The notes: generated from the sequence alone by a model not told the origin. A stretch of DNA of 64,000 nt from Actinoplanes italicus (GCF_003001815.1 NZ_PVMZ01000034.1:1-64000); one strand, 5' to 3'. Shown: positions 43,802 to 52,323, numbered from the stretch's first letter. Made by a program: numbers and translations.

Positions 43802-44081
43802 GTGCGAATTACCCTGCGGCCGGCGCGTGCCGGCGAGGCTGCGGCGCTGACTGATCTGGCAATGAGATCAAAGGCACATTGGGGGGTACGACGACGCGTT
43901 CCTCGAGGCGTGCCGGGCCGATCTGACGTTGCACCCGGACGAGGTGCACGCCAAGCGAGCCGTCGTGGCCGAGGCGGACGGCGCGGTCGCCGGCTTCTGC
44001 ACTCTGGAGGGCGTCCCGCCGGAGGACGGCGAACTCGGCGATCTCTGATCGACCCGGCGTACCTTCGCCACGGGATCCCCG
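43802..44081 (+). pseudogene. GNAT acetyltransferase gene with paired frameshifts, truncated
   Basis: It opens with an AAAGGAGG ribosome site and GTG, giving RITLRPARAGEAAALTDLA to KAHWG. After a run of six G (near 43882) the protein continues one frame over (YDDAFLEACRADLTLHPDEV, then VVAEADGAVAGFCTLEGVPP and EDGELGDL). Near 44047 one base seems lost and the frame returns (LIDPAYLRHGI), stopping at the point where the acetyl-CoA loop should begin. It has an extra base, a lost base and a missing 3' half. Confidence 0.7.
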
Positions 44082-44118
44082 CGCCGGCACCGTCCCGTCG
44101 ACGGCGATCCCCGGCCGC

Positions 44119-44256
44119 CTACTGCCGCGGATGCGGTACCGCCTCTGACACGGCCCGGATCAGCGCGTCGGCACCGGGCCGGGCCGCGACCACACCGGGG
44201 CGCTCGCTCAGCACCTGCGACCAGCGGCGTTCCCAGGACTCACGGTCGAGCGTCAC
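44119..44256 (-). CDS. Small protein, 45 aa, coupled to the DUF1877 gene
   Basis: A GTG 4 nt after the DUF1877 stop opens a 45-codon frame, TLDRESWERRWSQVLSERPG then VVAARPGADALIRAVSEAVPHPRQ. The WERRWSQVLxERP stretch resembles the N-terminal lead-in of some actinobacterial SAM methyltransferases, so it could be a truncated methyltransferase start or a genuine small protein. It would be made by translational coupling. Confidence 0.4.
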   Translation of the reverse strand: MTLDRESWERRWSQVLSERPGVVAARPGADALIRAVSEAVPHPRQ

Positions 44257-44260
44257 CGGC

Positions 44261-44758
44261 TCAGACTATGGCCAGCAGGATCGCCTGCCCCTGCTCGGCA
44301 GCCGATCGGTAGAAGTCGCGCAGCGTGCCGAGATGCTCGATCAGGTCGTCGGCGGCGACGTCGGTCCACACGTCCGGATAGATCTCGGCCGCGGACATGG
44401 CCGCCGGGTCGAACCGGGCACGCAGCGCCTCCGGGTCGAGGTCGTCGAGACCGGCCGCGACGGCCCGCACCAGGTCGGCGTCCAGCAGGCGGGCCGGTCC
44501 GTAGCCGCCGTCGTCACCGATCTCGGTTCCGCCGAGGATCGCCGCCCCGGCCGCGCCGTCGCCGACGTCCCAGGCCGTGCCGGTCAGCAGGTAGTGCACG
44601 CCGTGCCAGAACTTGTCCAGGTCCAGCTCGGGTTCCGGCATCTCGGCGTCGTCGTCGTCGAGGTCGCCGTAGAGCAGGTCCTCGGCGGTCGACGGGTCGT
44701 CGATCAGCGCCCGCAGTTCGCCGGCCGACAGGCGGCGGCCGATGAGCTCCATACCCAT
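44261..44758 (-). CDS. DUF1877-family protein
   Basis: A 165-aa acidic protein. MGMELIGRRLSAGELRALIDDPST, then LDLDKFWHGVHYLLTG and GPARLLDADLVRAVAAGLDDLDP, match the YfbM/DUF1877 family of cytosolic proteins with unknown role. Start at 44758. The downstream 45-aa ORF begins 4 nt after its stop. Confidence 0.82.
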   Translation of the reverse strand: MGMELIGRRLSAGELRALIDDPSTAEDLLYGDLDDDDAEMPEPELDLDKFWHGVHYLLTGTAWDVGDGAAGAAILGGTEIGDDGGYGPARLLDADLVRAVAAGLDDLDPEALRARFDPAAMSAAEIYPDVWTDVAADDLIEHLGTLRDFYRSAAEQGQAILLAIV

Positions 44759-44826
44759 GACTCAGTCCAGCCTTCCGGTGAGAAGGGTACCGGGCGGTGA
44801 GAAGGGTAACGGGTTCCCGTAGCCGA

Positions 44827-45068
44827 TCATCGCCGCATCACCCAGGCCGGATGCCCGGGGTCGTCGTTGTGGACGATGACGTCGACCTTCTCGGTGGGAC
44901 GGACGGCTGTGTCATAGAGCCGCTGGGACGGGAGGTAACGCTCGTTCCAGCGTCCGGGCCGGTGGACTCGACGATCGCGGTGATCTGGGCTTCGTCGATC
45001 GTGCCGCTCGCCAGGAGGGCGTTCAGGACACCGAGATGCAGGCCGCGGTCGGGGAAGACGATGGTCAC
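44827..45068 (-). pseudogene. Chimeric remnant ending in a uridine-kinase-like tail, frameshifted
   Basis: The first 40 codons (MTIVFPDRGLHLGVLNALLA, then SGTIDEAQITAIVESTGPDA) read in one frame. A base later the frame gives NERYLPSQRLYDTAVRPTEK and VDVIVHNDDPGHPAW to a TGA. The second part resembles the C terminus of actinobacterial uridine-kinase-like nucleoside kinases (RYLPxQRLY... NDDP), whose ATP-binding N terminus is missing. Two gene pieces appear joined or a single gene heavily deleted. Confidence 0.5.
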
Positions 45069-45124
45069 GGCACCGACCCTATCCGCGATCAGCGGCGTAG
45101 ATCGGCTGTGTCAGGATCGCTCGG

Positions 45125-46066
45125 ATGACGACCGCCGAGAGGTATGCCGAGTTCGCCGCACGGGAGGCGCACGGGGTCTCCCCCCTCTACGAGCGCCTGT
45201 CGCTGGCCGTGGCAACCGATGCGAAGCTCCTGACGCTGCTGGACACCGTTCCGGAGGGAAAGCGGCAACCCAATCTCCTGTACGCGGTGGTCCGGCTACT
45301 CGGCGGGCCGGTGAACGATCCGGAGGCCTTCCACGACTTCACGGTCGGTAACTGGGACCGGGTGGCCGCTCAACTCCGCGTCAGGGCGACGCAGACCAAC
45401 GAGCCCGGCCGTTCGGCGGTGCTCCTGCCCGTACTCAATGGATTGCCGCAACCCCTCGCCCTGCTGGAGGTCGGCGCATCGGCCGGCCTCGGGCTTTATC
45501 CCGACCGCTACTCCTACCGCTACGGTGACCAGCGGCTCGGAGCCGGAGGCCCGGTCATGGAGTGCGAACTCACCGGGACGGAGCCACCGAGCCGGCTGCC
45601 GGAGGTCGTGTGGCGGGCCGGGCTCGACCTGAATCCGCTGCGGGTGACCGATTCTGATGACATGGCCTGGCTGGACGCGCTGATCTGGCCCGAGCACACG
45701 CATCGGCGCGAGCGCCTGCGTGCCGCGGTCGAGATCGCCGCCGCAGACCCGCCCACCCTGGTCCGGGGCGATCTCGTCGACGACCTGCCGGCGCTGGCCG
45801 CGCAGGCGCCGGCCGGGGCGACGCTCGTTGTCTTCCACACATCGGTGCTCTATCAGGTCCCTGAGGACCGGAGGAGAGCCTTCGAGGATCTGGTACGGAC
45901 GATGCCCGGCCACCGGATCTCGGTCGAGGCGCCCGAGGTGGTGCCGTTCCCGGATCTGCCGCCGGCGCCCGACGACACGCTTCACAACGTGGTCGCCCTC
46001 GACGGCGTCCCGCTGGCCTGGGCGCGTGGCCACGGTCAGGCCCTGTCCTGGTTCGGGCCGCGCTGA
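45125..46066 (+). CDS. DUF2332-family protein
   Basis: A 313-aa cytosolic protein. AERYAEFAAREAHGVSPLYERL at the N terminus, LPLLEVGASAGLGLYPDRYSY-like glycine motif (ALLEVGASAGLGL) in the middle and LVVFHTSVLYQVPEDRRRAFE near the C terminus are diagnostic of DUF2332. The GAS-AGL strand recalls a methyltransferase-like Rossmann fold. Function unknown. Confidence 0.85.
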   Translation: MTTAERYAEFAAREAHGVSPLYERLSLAVATDAKLLTLLDTVPEGKRQPNLLYAVVRLLGGPVNDPEAFHDFTVGNWDRVAAQLRVRATQTNEPGRSAVLLPVLNGLPQPLALLEVGASAGLGLYPDRYSYRYGDQRLGAGGPVMECELTGTEPPSRLPEVVWRAGLDLNPLRVTDSDDMAWLDALIWPEHTHRRERLRAAVEIAAADPPTLVRGDLVDDLPALAAQAPAGATLVVFHTSVLYQVPEDRRRAFEDLVRTMPGHRISVEAPEVVPFPDLPPAPDDTLHNVVALDGVPLAWARGHGQALSWFGPR

Positions 46067-46143
46067 CCGTGCCTGGTTCCGGCCCACCGCCGGATGTCGG
46101 CGGTGATCGTCAGCAGCATCGAACTTCCCCGAGGAGGGTGGAC

Positions 46144-46701
46144 ATGGAACAGGTGAGCAGCCGCGTCGTCTACCGAAACCCATGGATGACGGTACGAGAG
46201 GACGAGATCCGCCGGCCCGACGGCAGCCCCGGCATCTACGGCGTCGTCGAGAAGCCGGACTTCGCACTGGTCCTGCCGCGCTGGCGGGACGGGTTCTGGC
46301 TGGTCGAGCAGTACCGCTATCCGGTCGGGCGGCGGGCCTGGGAGTTCCCGCAGGGCAGCTGGGGCGCCGGAGCCGGCGGCGATCAGGTGGCGCTGGCCCG
46401 GCGGGAGCTGGCCGAGGAGACCGGCCTGCGCGCCACGGAGATGATCCATCTCGGTCACCTCTACGAGGCCTACGGTTACTGCACCCAGGGCTTCGACGTC
46501 TACCTGGCCACGGGACTGGCCGAGGGCGAACCCGATCGTGAGGCCACCGAGCAGGACATGGTGCACCGCGCTTTCAGCGACGCCGAGATCAACGACCTCA
46601 TCCGTACGGGCGGGATCGTCGACGCCCCGTCGCTGGCCGCGCTCACCCTCTACCGCTTGGACGGGGTGGTTGTCCAGGGGACGGACAGCGATCTAGCCTG
46701 A
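46144..46701 (+). CDS. NUDIX hydrolase (ADP-ribose pyrophosphatase-like)
   Basis: A 185-aa NUDIX protein. The fold is recognisable from FWLVEQYRYPVGRRAWEFPQG and from RRELAEETGL, the second half of the Nudix box with the metal-binding glutamates. The first half (GSWGAGAGGDQVALA) lacks the usual Glu after G-x5, so the box is atypical. Relatives hydrolyse ADP-ribose or nucleotide sugars. A strong GAGGAGGG precedes the ATG. It is the nearest intact gene before the TIR-STAND gene at 47514. Confidence 0.86.
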   Translation: MEQVSSRVVYRNPWMTVREDEIRRPDGSPGIYGVVEKPDFALVLPRWRDGFWLVEQYRYPVGRRAWEFPQGSWGAGAGGDQVALARRELAEETGLRATEMIHLGHLYEAYGYCTQGFDVYLATGLAEGEPDREATEQDMVHRAFSDAEINDLIRTGGIVDAPSLAALTLYRLDGVVVQGTDSDLA

Positions 46702-46798
46702 CCGGACACGACTGGCGCGGGTGGTCCACCATCGGGGAGTGACGTCGGGGCATCGACCGCCTGGGCGCTCTTCATCGATCACGATGAGGAGCGTGTCC

Positions 46799-47465
46799 AT
46801 GCCCGGGAAGACGACCCACCGCATCCTGCACCTGTCCGATCCGCATCTCACGGCGTCCCGCGCCGACGAGGACGGCGTCGACGCGGCGGACTCACTCGAC
46901 CGGATCCTGCACGACGTGCGGTTCGTCCCCGGCATCGACGCGGTCGCGTTCGCCCGCGAGCGCGGGATCCCGCACATCTAATGCACCGGCAACCACGACG
47001 CCCGCGACACGTTCGCGGAGGTGTTCGGCACCGGCCCGCGGCTCCGACGGCCGCGATGCCGGGGCCGGCTGCCGCGGGGTCGATCGTGGTGCTGCATCAC
47101 CCGCCGATCGCGCTGCCGTCGTCGAAGCTGATGCCGCTGGTGAACCTGCGCAACGCCGGGCAGCTGGCCTCGGCGCTCGCCGGCAGCGACGTGCACGCCG
47201 TCCTGTGCGGCCACTTCCACCTGCAGCTGTCCGGGACGCTCGCCGGCATCCCGGTGTGGGTCGCACCCGGCGTGATCACCCGGATCGACCTGACCGCTCC
47301 CCCCCGCACCTCGAACGCGCGGTCCGCGGCGCGGGCGCGACCGTCGTCGACCTTGGCGGCCCGTTCTCGCCGATGTTCCACACCGTCCAGGCCCGCGACC
47401 CCGACGCGGGCACGCAGGTGTACCTGGCCGACGCCCTGTCCGGCAGCGACGTCGCGGTCGAGTAG
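46799..47465 (+). pseudogene. Metallophosphoesterase (CpdA-like) pseudogene
   Basis: GAGGAG and ATG open the frame HRILHLSDPHLTASRADEDG to ARERGIPHI, then a TAA interrupts in frame, followed by CTGNHDARDTFAEVFGTG. A shift then gives SIVVLHHPPIALPSSKL, SDVHAVLCGHFHLQLSG and GIPVWVAPGVITRIDLT; another shift gives GATVVDLGGPFSPMFHTV to VAVE and TAG. DPH, GNHD, HHPP and GHFH identify a cyclic-nucleotide-phosphodiesterase-like enzyme with a nonsense codon, a short internal deletion and two frameshifts. Confidence 0.82.
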
Positions 47466-47513
47466 GGCCCGGCACCCGTTCGGAGGTCGTTTTCCGGGTC
47501 CGGGTGGTGCAGT

Positions 47514-50006
47514 GTGGACGGCGTGGTGTCGCGGATCCTGATCTCACACGCCGGCCGGGATCGGCCGTGGGCGGAGTGGGCACGCTGGCATCTGGAGGCC
47601 GCGGGGCATCAGATCGAGCTGGACAGCGCCGACCGGGCGCCGGGCACCAACTTCGTCGAGGCGATGGACCGGGCGCTGCACCGCGACAACCCGATGCTCG
47701 TACTGCTGTCGTCGGCCTATCTGGATCCGAAGCGGTTCACCGCCGACGAGTGGACGGCCCGCTTCGCGCAGCGTCGCAAGGACCCGGACGCGAAACTGAT
47801 TCCTATCCGGATCGAGAACATCGATCTGAACGGCGGCCTGTGGGCGCCGATCGTCGTGCCGGACCTGTTCGACCTGCCCGCGGACGAGGCGGTCACCGTG
47901 CTGGTCGAGGCGGTCCGGCGAGTGGTGACCCAGTCTCCGGCCGGAGCGCCGCGGGCCGCGCCGCCGGTCTTTCCCGGGCGACGGACGTCGGTGGCGGCGG
48001 CTACGGAGGCGGGACCCAGGCCGCCGGGCTCTCTGCCCGCGGTGTGGAACCTGGCCCGCCGCAACCTCGGTTTCACCGGCCGTGACGGCATGCTGAACAA
48101 CCTGCACGACACCCTGCGGGGCGGCAGCCGGGTGGCCGTGCAGGCGTTGCACGGCATGGGTGGGGTCGGCAAGACCCAGCTGGCCCTGGAGTACGCCCAC
48201 CGCTTCGCCGGCGAGTACGACCTGGTCTGGTGGATACCCTCCGAACAACCGGAGCTGATCAGCGACCACCTCTCCGCGCTCGCCCTGAAGCTGCGGCTGG
48301 TCTCGGCCGGCACCGCCATTCCGGAGGCGGTCGAGGCACTCCGGGAACACCTGCGCCGAACCGGCCGGTGGCTGCTGGTGTTCGACAATGCCGAGGAACG
48401 TGACGAACTGGCCCCATGGCTGCCCGACGGCCCAGGACATCTCCTGATCACGAGCCGGAACCACAACTGGACCGGTGTCGCACGGCCGGTGGACGTCGAC
48501 GTCTTCATGCGTGGTGAATCCGTCGATCTGCTGCGCGCCAACCTGGCGGGGCTCACCGAGATCGATGCGGACCGGCTCGCCGACGCTCTCGGCGACCTTC
48601 CGCTGGCAGTCGGGCAGGCTGTGGACCTCCTGACCGAGACCCGCATGTCGATCGACGTCTACCTGAGCGATTTGACCGCCCACACTGCCGACCTGATGAA
48701 GGAGGGTCGTCCACCGGGCGGATATCCGCTGTCGCTCGCCGCCTCCGTGGCCCTGTCGGCCGACCGGCTGCGAGCGGCGGATCCGGCCGCCGGGGAGCTG
48801 CTCCACCTCTGTGCACGACTGGGATCGCAGCCGATTCCCGCTGATCTGTTCACCGCCCGGCCGGATCTGCTTCCCGCGCCACTGGACGACACGGCGCGCA
48901 AGCCGTTGGCCCTCGCCCGCACGACGGCTCGGCTCGGCCTCTACGGGCTGGCGCGGCTGACCGATGCCGGTCCTGTCCTGCACCGGCTCATCCAGGCAGT
49001 CCTGCGCGACATCGACATCGACCCGGTGACCCACCACACCGTCGTCGAACGACTGCTGGCCGCCGCCGGCCCCGACGACGGCAGCGATCCGCGGTGGTGG
49101 CCTCGCTGGAGCGTGCTATTGCCGCACCTCCTCGCCGTCGGCCCTGTCACCACCACCGATCCCGGCCTGCGTTCCACCACGGCGATGGCCATGTGGCATC
49201 TGATGTCCCGCGGTGAGTCCCGTGCCGCACTGCCGCTGGTGGAGCACCTGTACGAGGCGTGGACACGCCTACATGGACCGGACGACATCAGCACCACCTA
49301 CATCGCCAACGTGCTCTCCGCCATCCACCGGCAGCTCGGCAACTACCGGCGTACCCACGACCTCTGTCAGGAGATCTTCACCCGCACACGTCGGCTTCAC
49401 GGTGACGATCATCCGAACACACTCAGCGCGGCTCACAACCTCGCGGACATCCTGCGCGGACTCGGCGACTACCAGCAAGCACGCGAAATGGACGAGGACA
49501 ACCTCGCTCGCCGGCGGCGTGTCCTGGGCGAGGACGACCCCGCTACGCTCCGCACAGCCACCAACCTGGTCATGGTGACGGCGCTCATGGGCGACTTCGC
49601 AGGTGTTCGAGAGCTCGCCGAGGACACTTTCGCTCGCAAACGGCGTGTACTCGGCGACGACCATCCCGAGACCTTGCGCACGGCCACGAACCTCGCCGGG
49701 GTACTACGTCAGCTCGGGGAGATCCAGCGTGCGCTGGAGCTGAACACCGCCACCCTCGCCCGAAGCCGGAAGGTACTCGGCGACGAGCATCCTGACACGC
49801 TCGAATCAGCGAGCGCCCTCGCCGCCGCCTACCTGGTCGCCGGCGAAACCCGGCGTGCCTTGGAACTCGAGGGGGAGACCTTGGCCGTCCAGGCGCGGGT
49901 ACTGGGTGAGGAACATCCCGACACTCTCCGGTCGGCCGCGAGCCTCACCGAGCTCCAGCGCCTTTTGTCAGATGAAGATCCGGCAGGCGCTCAGGGGGCC
50001 GAGTAG
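47514..50006 (+). CDS. TIR-NB-ARC-TPR protein (STAND NTPase)
   Basis: An 830-aa STAND protein. Residues 5-140 form a TIR domain (RILISHAGRDRPWAEWARWH; LLSSAYLDPKRFTADEW, with Glu79 as candidate NADase residue; AKLIPIRIENIDL). Residues about 175-520 are an NB-ARC NTPase with P-loop HGMGGVGKTQLALEYAHR (213-230), Walker B WLLVFDNAE (Asp291) and the GLPLAV-like GDLPLAVGQAV. From about 590 come TPRs of 42-residue spacing (RRRVLGEDDPATLRTATNL units). Bacterial TIR-STAND proteins cleave NAD+ or make signals upon sensing infection. Start may be any of three GTGs at 47514-47526. Confidence 0.9.
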   Translation: MDGVVSRILISHAGRDRPWAEWARWHLEAAGHQIELDSADRAPGTNFVEAMDRALHRDNPMLVLLSSAYLDPKRFTADEWTARFAQRRKDPDAKLIPIRIENIDLNGGLWAPIVVPDLFDLPADEAVTVLVEAVRRVVTQSPAGAPRAAPPVFPGRRTSVAAATEAGPRPPGSLPAVWNLARRNLGFTGRDGMLNNLHDTLRGGSRVAVQALHGMGGVGKTQLALEYAHRFAGEYDLVWWIPSEQPELISDHLSALALKLRLVSAGTAIPEAVEALREHLRRTGRWLLVFDNAEERDELAPWLPDGPGHLLITSRNHNWTGVARPVDVDVFMRGESVDLLRANLAGLTEIDADRLADALGDLPLAVGQAVDLLTETRMSIDVYLSDLTAHTADLMKEGRPPGGYPLSLAASVALSADRLRAADPAAGELLHLCARLGSQPIPADLFTARPDLLPAPLDDTARKPLALARTTARLGLYGLARLTDAGPVLHRLIQAVLRDIDIDPVTHHTVVERLLAAAGPDDGSDPRWWPRWSVLLPHLLAVGPVTTTDPGLRSTTAMAMWHLMSRGESRAALPLVEHLYEAWTRLHGPDDISTTYIANVLSAIHRQLGNYRRTHDLCQEIFTRTRRLHGDDHPNTLSAAHNLADILRGLGDYQQAREMDEDNLARRRRVLGEDDPATLRTATNLVMVTALMGDFAGVRELAEDTFARKRRVLGDDHPETLRTATNLAGVLRQLGEIQRALELNTATLARSRKVLGDEHPDTLESASALAAAYLVAGETRRALELEGETLAVQARVLGEEHPDTLRSAASLTELQRLLSDEDPAGAQGAE

Positions 50007-50557
50007 GGGTCCCGGCGGGAGAGCAGCGACTCGGCGAAGGCCAGCGGGGGCAGCGTCCGGCCGTGGGCCCGTTCGGCGTCGGTGATGGGGACCACGTTGA
50101 GGATGCGGACGGCTCCGGCGGTGGTGCGGACGTAGTCGAGGGCCGCCGGGCTGAGTGGGCCGGCCAGGAACACCGCGCGGCAACCGCGGAACGCCGGGAA
50201 CTCGTCGTCGATGCCGATCATGTGGCCCCAGTTGAGCTGCTCACCGGTGAGGAACGGGTGGACCGCGAGGTTGGCCAGCTGTACGGCGACGGCGTGCTCG
50301 TCGGCTCGGCTGAGGGGGCCGCGGCGTACCAGGCGCAGTTCGGCGCGGCCTCCGCCGCCCGGGCCGGGGCCCGACGGCATCTCGTGGACGGCCATACCGA
50401 TGGTGGCGAAGGTGGTCATCTCGAGGGAGCGGTAGATGAACACGTCGAGGCGGGGCAGCGGTCCGCTGGGGTTCTCGAACTGGATGCCGTCGTCCTCCTC
50501 GCCGTGGCGGTCGCGGTAGGTGAGGAAGACGTCGCGGAGAATCATCGGTGCAGGCAT
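49991..50557 (-). CDS. Suppressor-of-fused (SUFU)-domain protein
   Basis: A 188-aa protein with the SUFU signature (DVFIYRSLEMTTFATIGMAVHEMP; RAELRLVRRGPLS; LANLAVHPFLTGEQLNWGHMI; FLAGPLSP). In bacteria SUFU domains often act as immunity proteins against polymorphic toxins or as interaction modules. GGAG lies 6 nt before the ATG, and the gene abuts its upstream neighbour, so the two are co-transcribed. Its 3' end overlaps the convergent TIR gene by 16 bp. Confidence 0.72.
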   Translation of the reverse strand: MPAPMILRDVFLTYRDRHGEEDDGIQFENPSGPLPRLDVFIYRSLEMTTFATIGMAVHEMPSGPGPGGGGRAELRLVRRGPLSRADEHAVAVQLANLAVHPFLTGEQLNWGHMIGIDDEFPAFRGCRAVFLAGPLSPAALDYVRTTAGAVRILNVVPITDAERAHGRTLPPLAFAESLLSRRDPYSAP

Positions 50558-50558
50558 G

Positions 50559-51110
50559 TCAGTCTCCGCTCCAGCCGAAGAAGTAGATCCACGCGGGCCG
50601 GTCACCGTCGTAGGCGATGACGTATGCCCCGTGCCAGCGCGCGAAACCGTCGAGCCCGTCGTCGAAGGCCTCCTCGACAGCCTCGGCCGACGGCTGCCTG
50701 GTCCCGAACCAGTGGTCGAGATCCTCGTCCGGCAGCGGGGCGACCCTGCCGCCGTCCGGATGATCGGCCACACCGGTCATGTCGATGATCGAGTGCGTGC
50801 CGGAGAACGGCTGCGACTCGAGCAGCGTGTCGGGGCCGGTCACCTCGATCTGCGCCGCGTGCCACGCCTGGCGGGCGAACCCGTCGCCGGGCTCCCAGGC
50901 ACCGTCCTCGCCGAACTCGGCGACCAGGGCGGCGCGCGTCTCGGCTGCCTCGAGGGCGACGAACTCCTCCTCGCTCATCTGCCGGGCTCGCGGGTCGGGC
51001 TCGCGGAGGTAGTAGTCGCCGTCGGCGTACGCCTCCTCTCTTGCCTGCCGTAAGGCGGCGGTGATGTCCGCCTGGTAAGGAACCCTGCGGTTCCACACCG
51101 AAGCCCCCAT
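50559..51110 (-). CDS. Hypothetical acidic protein, partner of the SUFU gene
   Basis: A 183-aa acidic protein, strongly helical at first (ADITAALRQAREEAYADGDYYL; SEEEFVALEAAETRAALVAEFG) and with an aromatic C-terminal half (LDHWFGTRQPSAEAVEEAFD; FARWHGAYVIAYDGDRPAWI). No known toxin or enzyme motif. Its stop lies 1 bp before the SUFU start. AGAGGTGATC before the ATG fixes the start. Function unknown; the arrangement with SUFU would fit an immunity or sensor pair. Confidence 0.65.
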   Translation of the reverse strand: MGASVWNRRVPYQADITAALRQAREEAYADGDYYLREPDPRARQMSEEEFVALEAAETRAALVAEFGEDGAWEPGDGFARQAWHAAQIEVTGPDTLLESQPFSGTHSIIDMTGVADHPDGGRVAPLPDEDLDHWFGTRQPSAEAVEEAFDDGLDGFARWHGAYVIAYDGDRPAWIYFFGWSGD

Positions 51111-51171
51111 GATCACCTCTTCCCTCCGGAGGGGCGATCCTACGCGGCCAAGCCGGGCGTACGATCGCCGC

Positions 51172-52323
51172 GTGCTGGCATACGTCACCGGGGTCACCCT
51201 GTTCGTCATCGGCCTGTGTCTCTCGCTCGCGCTGCACGAGGCGGGTCATCTGCTGTCGGCGCGTGCCTTCGGGATGCGGGTGCGGCGCTATTTCGTCGGT
51301 CGTGGGCCGACCGTGTTCTCGTTCCGCCGGGGCGGTACCGAGTACGGCCTGAAGGCGCTGCCGATCGGCGGTTTCTGTGAGATCGCGGGCATGACCACGC
51401 TGGACGAGTTGTCGCCGGACGAGCGGCCGCGCGCGATGTGGCGGTTCCCCGCGTGGAAACGGACCGTGGTGATGGCGTCCGGCGCGGTCACGCACGTGCT
51501 GCTGGCGATGACGATCCTGTACTTCATGGCGATCAGCACCGGCCTGCCGAACCTGAATCCGGTGTCGGAGCCGGTGGTCGCGTCCACCACCTGTCCCACG
51601 GCGGCGTGCCCGGCTGCGGACGCCGGTGTCCGGGCCGGTGACCGGATCACGGCGGTCGCGGGCACGCCCACGCCGCTGTGGCCGGACGTGATCACGGCGG
51701 TGCAGGCGGCCGGCGGGCCGACGGCGCTGACCGTGCAGCGCGGCGGCGAGACGCTGACCCTGACCGTCGACGTGGCGCGGGTGACGCGCAACGGCGCCGA
51801 GGTCGGCATGATCGGGGCGACGCCACAGGCGCCGCCCGCCTATCTGGCCTACGGCCCGGCGGAGGCGGCGGGCGCGACTCTGGCGTTCACCGGGAACCTC
51901 TTCGAGCGTACGTTCGCCCAGCTCGTGGCTTTTCCTCAGCGCATTCCGGCGGTGATCGCCGCGATCGGTGGCGCCGAACGGGACGCGAACACCCCGATCA
52001 GCATGGTCGGAGCGAGCCGGCTCGGTGGTGAGGCCGCCGAGCGCGGGCTGTGGGAGGTCTTCCTGCTGCTGCTGGCGAGCCTGAACCTGTTCATGGCGGT
52101 GTTCAACCTGCTGCCGCTGCTGCCGCTGGACGGCGGTCACATCATGGTCGTGTGGTTCGAGCGGATCCGTGACGTTCTGCGCCGGTGGCGGGGTCTGCCG
52201 GCGGCCGGGCCGATCGATTTCACCAGGCTGTATCCGGTGACGATGGCACTGGTCCTGATCGGCGGTGCGGTCATGCTGCTGACCGTCACCGCCGACGTGG
52301 TGAACCCGATCCGCCTATCTTGA
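51172..52323 (+). CDS. Site-2 protease, RseP/Rip-type
   Basis: A 383-aa intramembrane zinc metalloprotease. The first helix carries SLALHEAGHLLSARAFGM (HExxH, residues 21-26), followed by GRGPTVFSF and GLKALPIGGFCEIAGM. A PDZ domain lies about 135-205 (ADAGVRAGDRITAVAG). The last helices contain NLLPLLPLDGGHIM with the third zinc ligand. It would cleave membrane-bound anti-sigma factors or signal-peptide remnants. GTG start at 51172. The end overlaps the convergent YidC gene by 9 bp. Confidence 0.9.
   Translation: MLAYVTGVTLFVIGLCLSLALHEAGHLLSARAFGMRVRRYFVGRGPTVFSFRRGGTEYGLKALPIGGFCEIAGMTTLDELSPDERPRAMWRFPAWKRTVVMASGAVTHVLLAMTILYFMAISTGLPNLNPVSEPVVASTTCPTAACPAADAGVRAGDRITAVAGTPTPLWPDVITAVQAAGGPTALTVQRGGETLTLTVDVARVTRNGAEVGMIGATPQAPPAYLAYGPAEAAGATLAFTGNLFERTFAQLVAFPQRIPAVIAAIGGAERDANTPISMVGASRLGGEAAERGLWEVFLLLLASLNLFMAVFNLLPLLPLDGGHIMVVWFERIRDVLRRWRGLPAAGPIDFTRLYPVTMALVLIGGAVMLLTVTADVVNPIRLS

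Noticed and set aside
43754..44800. A 348-codon plus-strand frame
   Set aside because: It starts before the GNAT pseudogene, passes through its out-of-frame part and then runs antisense to DUF1877. It is open only because the two frameshifts cancel.
47544..49037. A 497-codon minus-strand frame opposite the TIR-STAND gene
   Set aside because: Antisense of repetitive high-GC coding sequence; no motif and no ribosome site.
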